Shown piece after piece: positions 12,023 through 15,614 of a stretch of DNA of 15,614 nt (the first letter of the stretch is position 1; each line of letters begins with the position of its first letter). Position numbers and translations under genes: made by a program. The notes under the pieces are model-generated. The model was given only the letters and a program-made list of their open reading frames with translations. It was not told where the DNA came from and made no database searches. The stretch spans positions 1 to 15,614 of the forward strand of contig CAZEVI010000017.1 in assembly GCA_964515615.1 (NCBI GenBank), written 5' to 3'. This stretch comes from CAZEVI01 sp964515615 (GTDB lineage Bacteria; Patescibacteriota; UBA1384; XYA2-FULL-43-10; CAINNR01).

Positions 12023-15000
12023 TTAGAAGCCAATATGCAGGTAGCCGGTTGTTTGTGGATTTACCCATAGACCGGCGCGAGTGCCGGCGCAACCGCCAAC
12101 TTTTGAGCAGATTACATCATCAACTTTATATTGCCAGTAATCAACATCTTCCTGCCGACCGGTCATAATTTGTGATGGAATCGCAGTTTGGTCGCCGATT
12201 CGCTCGGAGAGTGAAAGAACATCGCCGATCAGCGTTCGATTCTTGTATTGTGCGGCTTGAATATAACCGGCTTTTTTGGCGGTCGGATTTAGACCGCTGA
12301 AAGTTCCAAGGCTGCTATTGTCGGAAACGGTCGGATCCGGTTTCTGATCAATCCTCGGATAGTAGCCGTCGGCGGTACAGGTAATAACCGTTTTATAAAC
12401 ACCGAACAGGTTCATTAAAACGAAGATGGCAACCGAAACCGGATTAAAGCCGGAGATTAACATTGTTACCAACATTGAGCCGGTACCCGGAACCAAACCG
12501 ATAGCATTTTCAAATTGACCGATCTGTTTTGAGAAAACCAAATTGACGACAAAGGCAATCGCGCTAGCTTTAATGGAATCCAGATTGGCTCTGGCGTTGG
12601 TAACGTCGGCTGCCGAGCCAAAATTTTTGGCGGCAAATAAGGCTTCTCTGGCAGCGGCATAATTTCTATACATTGAATAGGCGGTGAAAACCGAGCCGGA
12701 CGGCAAACCGAGCGCTTTGTCGGCCCAACCGGTAATTTTGCCGATCGCCCAATCTTTATAAATTGTTGTCAGACTTTTTACCTGATCACCGACACCGGGG
12801 ACTGTAATATCGTTAGTAAAACTGCCGGATTTGAAGCCGTAGAGAACCGAGGTTATCGTACCCGGCTGTAAATTAAAGCCAAGCAAATTACCAAGTTTGC
12901 CACTGGCCCAATTGTTAAATTTGTCCAAGTCGCCGTTTTTCAAAAGTGAGTCAAGATCAAAACTTTGCGGGTCTTGCATAAATGAAGTGATCTGATTGTA
13001 AATATCAATTCCCATTTCGGCCTTGTCAAAAATAACACCATTTATCGAAACATTGTGAAGTGCATTTTGTAGGTAATCAACTATCATTGTTGTCCGCTGG
13101 ACACCGTTGCCGGAATACATGGTTTTAATGAAACCGGCTGGGATATTATTATCTACTTGGTAAAGTTTGGCATCGGCCATTCGCCAGAGCAGATTGCTGT
13201 GTAGTGTGTCGTCGGCTTGGCGTCGGGCTGATTCTTGCGTTCGAGCCAAAGCTTCGGTTGCTTCCGGATTACTTTGGATGCTTTGCATTACTGCCGCCGG
13301 ATCGTAGGCAGTTGTCGGATAGGCGCTGGCATTATCATTGGCCATTGACTCGAGATTTTCATAAGTCGAATAGCTGTTATTTGGTCCCATCGGATTAACC
13401 AAATAACAATCATCGCCGGTAAATCCGGGCGGACATTGACTACCGTAAAGCGTGTCAGTTGGCGAACCAGCCATCTCTCCATCTTCGGTAATTGATGATA
13501 GTGGGGTTAAATTCGGATTTGGGTTGCCGTCGTTCGTCTGATAACTCGAAAGAAAATTGTCAGTTGCCTTATCAATGTACGATTGTTCGAAGATCGGATC
13601 ACCCATAATTGAATAGTAAATATCTTCAAAGCTGACTCGGTAATACTCGGGCAGTTTTTTTGAATTCCCCTGATCATCAGAGTAAAAATGGAGTGCTTCG
13701 GCTGCCTTGACGGCGGCGGTAACTTCCAGCACCCGCAGGTCGCCGTGGACTAGTTTTTCGGTGCTATCAAGAATCAAATTTTGAGTTTTCGGTTTGCCGG
13801 CGTATGAACCAGAGCCTGGCGACGGGGTGGCGATGATGCCAATACCATTCAAAAACTTCCCAACCAATTGTGTGCCGATTTTGCTACCAAAATATTGCCA
13901 GCGATCACTGGAAGGTGCAGAACCGCCGATAAAACCGCCACCGCCGGTGGTGATTGTATCCGTTTCCCGAAATTTCATTGGTGTGTTATTGCGCCAATCG
14001 TCCGAGTATGGTAATGGTCCGCCGAGGCCGGCATAGGCGGCGGTAAACGAGGCATCGCCAGCGGAATTCAAATCAAGCGAATTATCAAGTTTGTTGAGAG
14101 CGGAAAGAAGCATCGTTGCCGCCGCTTTTTCCGGACTGGCAATTATTTGTCCAATTGAACCGTCGCGCAATCCGAGTTTGTGGTCAAGTTTGAGGCCGAA
14201 GATTTGAGAAAATCCTTGATACATTTTTGTGTAATTGCAACTGTCGAATTTGCAGAAATTGATCTGCTGCGCCAGATTGGCAACAGCATCAACTCTTGTC
14301 AGAGTGGCCGGATCAATACCCAGAAGACCGCCCAAGTTGTTTATCGTTGGTATCGAAGTAACTACCGTGTCGGCAACCAAATGACGATAATCGTCGGGCG
14401 AGATTTTTCCGGTTAGCAGTTGTGATGTTATTCCCAGCGGCAAACCGAACTGGTTATCAATGCTGTTAACTCGGCTCAAACTGTTTGCCACCTGAAAATC
14501 ACTGACACTTTTTGTTGAAGAATCGCTAGTGTAAGGATTGGGTGCGCTGTTGGTGAAATTGCTGGCCAACAAATTATTAATATTTTGCTTGAGCTTACTG
14601 TTAATTTTTGTTGCTGAACCGAGACTGCTGTTGTTCTTGTCCAGATAGTTAATTTTGCTTTCGACAAGTTTGTATTGGTCGGAAATTGAATGTTGTTTGG
14701 TTGATGATTTCATCGACAGATCGGATAATATATCCGATGAAATGACATTGGCTGGAGGAAGTTCAAATGCTCTGGCAAAGGCGACTGGTCCGACATTGTT
14801 CATTAGATCGTTCAAATTGCCACCACGGAAGGAATTTGATGGCAGATTTAAAACCTTCTCGATTTTGGCGCCACCGATATTTTCGTAAAAATTACCGGAG
14901 AGTGAAACAGTCCCCAACCCGAGTACTCCCCCAACAAAATTAGCGCCTAAGTTGGCCATTGAACAGTTGCGTATTATTGATGAGGGGGATTGAACAACAT

Positions 15001-15614
15001 TGATAATTTGATTGTCGCCGGTGCCCAGTTGCTTTTCCATATATTTGGAGCCAATTTTATCGCCAACCGAAGTGCCATTTCCGGAGAGCAAATCAAAGAT
15101 GTCGCTGGCGTCAATTTTAATTCCGGCAACGGTAATGCCAATGCTGCCAAAAAGCGCAGTCGTAATTCGGCTTTCGGCCGTTCTTTTGCCAATTTTTTCC
15201 AAGTACGGGTTAATCGGTTTTTTGCTTAAATCACTGACTAAACCCTTGCGAACAAGTAAATCTTTCAAGCTGGCATTGGGAATACTCAATTTGTTACTTA
15301 TATTTTCCATGTCGCTGTATGAGAACGCACTTTCTTTTTTCTCGTCTGAGAGAAAATCTTTCAGCTGATTTTTATATTTAGCGGCCACGTCTTGATCAAA
15401 AGAATTTGCTATACCCGTGTTGGACGCCAATCCTTGTGAAAGTGCTTCAATAAAATCGATTTGAGCAGTTTGGTTGCTTTCAGCATAATTTCTGGCTTCA
15501 TTAATACTTGGGAATGAGTGAGTACCACTACTGTCGGCGTAAATATAGGAATTGTCTGTAATTTGATTACCAATGGCAAATGAAATACCATTTTTGCTGG
15601 TGTAGCTGAAATTG
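12023..15614 (-). CDS. C-terminal ~1,195 residues of a giant repeat-containing envelope or secreted protein (partial)
   Basis: The frame is open from the right edge to the stop at 12023; a TTG at 15430 is internal, since ~60 codons precede it without a stop. Residue numbers here count from that TTG. The protein is rich in Ser, Asn, Gly and Ala with few Cys. A motif like A-L/I-G-L-P-x-G-S/T-hydrophobic recurs, for example FGLPLGITS (328), LGLRDGSIG (419), LGFNLQPGTI (850), LGLPSGSVF (907) and IGLVPGTGS (977). A short EGF-like stretch CPPGFTGDDC lies at 666-675. Hydrophobic segments near 955-967 and 984-1018 could be membrane helices. After them come C1018, C1108 and C1114 and a compact C-terminal domain ending GLWVNPQTTGYLHIGF. 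The family is not recognised; a surface or conjugation-like role is speculation. Confidence 0.75.
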   Translation of the reverse strand, partial: NFSYTSKNGISFAIGNQITDNSYIYADSSGTHSFPSINEARNYAESNQTAQIDFIEALSQGLASNTGIANSFDQDVAAKYKNQLKDFLSDEKKESAFSYSDMENISNKLSIPNASLKDLLVRKGLVSDLSKKPINPYLEKIGKRTAESRITTALFGSIGITVAGIKIDASDIFDLLSGNGTSVGDKIGSKYMEKQLGTGDNQIINVVQSPSSIIRNCSMANLGANFVGGVLGLGTVSLSGNFYENIGGAKIEKVLNLPSNSFRGGNLNDLMNNVGPVAFARAFELPPANVISSDILSDLSMKSSTKQHSISDQYKLVESKINYLDKNNSSLGSATKINSKLKQNINNLLASNFTNSAPNPYTSDSSTKSVSDFQVANSLSRVNSIDNQFGLPLGITSQLLTGKISPDDYRHLVADTVVTSIPTINNLGGLLGIDPATLTRVDAVANLAQQINFCKFDSCNYTKMYQGFSQIFGLKLDHKLGLRDGSIGQIIASPEKAAATMLLSALNKLDNSLDLNSAGDASFTAAYAGLGGPLPYSDDWRNNTPMKFRETDTITTGGGGFIGGSAPSSDRWQYFGSKIGTQLVGKFLNGIGIIATPSPGSGSYAGKPKTQNLILDSTEKLVHGDLRVLEVTAAVKAAEALHFYSDDQGNSKKLPEYYRVSFEDIYYSIMGDPIFEQSYIDKATDNFLSSYQTNDGNPNPNLTPLSSITEDGEMAGSPTDTLYGSQCPPGFTGDDCYLVNPMGPNNSYSTYENLESMANDNASAYPTTAYDPAAVMQSIQSNPEATEALARTQESARRQADDTLHSNLLWRMADAKLYQVDNNIPAGFIKTMYSGNGVQRTTMIVDYLQNALHNVSINGVIFDKAEMGIDIYNQITSFMQDPQSFDLDSLLKNGDLDKFNNWASGKLGNLLGFNLQPGTITSVLYGFKSGSFTNDITVPGVGDQVKSLTTIYKDWAIGKITGWADKALGLPSGSVFTAYSMYRNYAAAREALFAAKNFGSAADVTNARANLDSIKASAIAFVVNLVFSKQIGQFENAIGLVPGTGSMLVTMLISGFNPVSVAIFVLMNLFGVYKTVITCTADGYYPRIDQKPDPTVSDNSSLGTFSGLNPTAKKAGYIQAAQYKNRTLIGDVLSLSERIGDQTAIPSQIMTGRQEDVDYWQYKVDDVICSKVGGCAGTRAGLWVNPQTTGYLHIGF
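12458..12928 (-). repeat. Tandem degenerate repeats near the C-terminus of the giant protein
   Basis: Three successive units align by eye. Residues 839-865 (NNWASGKLGNLLGFNLQPGTI...), 893-918 (KDWAIGKITGWADKALGLPSG...) and 966-991 (SKQIGQFENAIGLVPGTGSML) share W/K-x-x-x-G-K/Q-x-x-x-x-x-A-hydrophobic-G-hydrophobic-x-P-G-S/T. They differ too much at DNA level to be recent duplications. Confidence 0.5.

Overview
The window looks like a chromosomal fragment from an uncultured bacterium, most likely of the Candidate Phyla Radiation (Patescibacteria). This is inferred from several traits. Housekeeping genes mostly lack Shine-Dalgarno (SD) sequences. Valyl-tRNA synthetase and MurE are compact. AT-rich, text-like repeats sit between genes and, in frame, inside conserved genes. 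A very large, unrecognised envelope-type protein is present. TGA ends several genes, so the standard bacterial code fits. The background is AT-rich (about 40% GC by eye), with one sharply GC-rich island at 11.16-11.7 kb.

Layout. 1-461: tail of a truncated gene with a Pro/Ala/Ser-rich C-terminus. 594-1196 (-): DedA membrane protein. 1299-1469 (-) and 1607-1927 (+): a Cys-rich mini-protein and a hypothetical gene, divergent from two good promoters. 1972-4999 (-): valS, followed by an overlapping HEAGH zincin-like gene. 5165-5335 (+): small basic protein. 5495-6766 (-): tsaD with four in-frame inserts. 6829-9204 (+): FemAB-like aminoacyltransferase and a MurE-like ligase, a probable cell-wall pair. 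9362-10333 (+): Xer-type tyrosine recombinase. 10439-10711 (-): DUF721/DciA-like protein. 10832-10981 (-) and 11178-11684 (+): a 49-aa single-helix membrane protein and a lipoprotein-like gene, divergent from two near-consensus promoters. 11754-11853: a 100-N scaffold gap flanked by the same 55 bp on both sides, almost certainly an assembly artefact. 12023-15614 (-): about 1,195 residues of a giant protein whose start lies beyond the right edge.

The strongest candidate for something undescribed is the unit at 11106-11726. It has its own extended -10 promoter, SD and intrinsic terminator, and its roughly 0.55 kb are tiled almost end to end by about a dozen long local hairpins. One hairpin encloses the start codon. 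It also holds an intact open frame with a lipoprotein-type signal. It may be a coding mRNA selected for structure, a dual-function RNA, or a large structured RNA carrying an ORF.

Two further patterns stand out. First, AT-rich repeats have expanded TsaD and FemAB in frame, sharing a 16-nt word and the peptide LNSKQ. Second, initiation falls into two classes: small accessory genes have strong SDs, while valS, tsaD, femAB, xer and the DciA-like gene have a -10-like hexamer only 5-8 nt before ATG, suggesting leaderless mRNAs. No tRNA, rRNA, CRISPR array or transposase was recognised.
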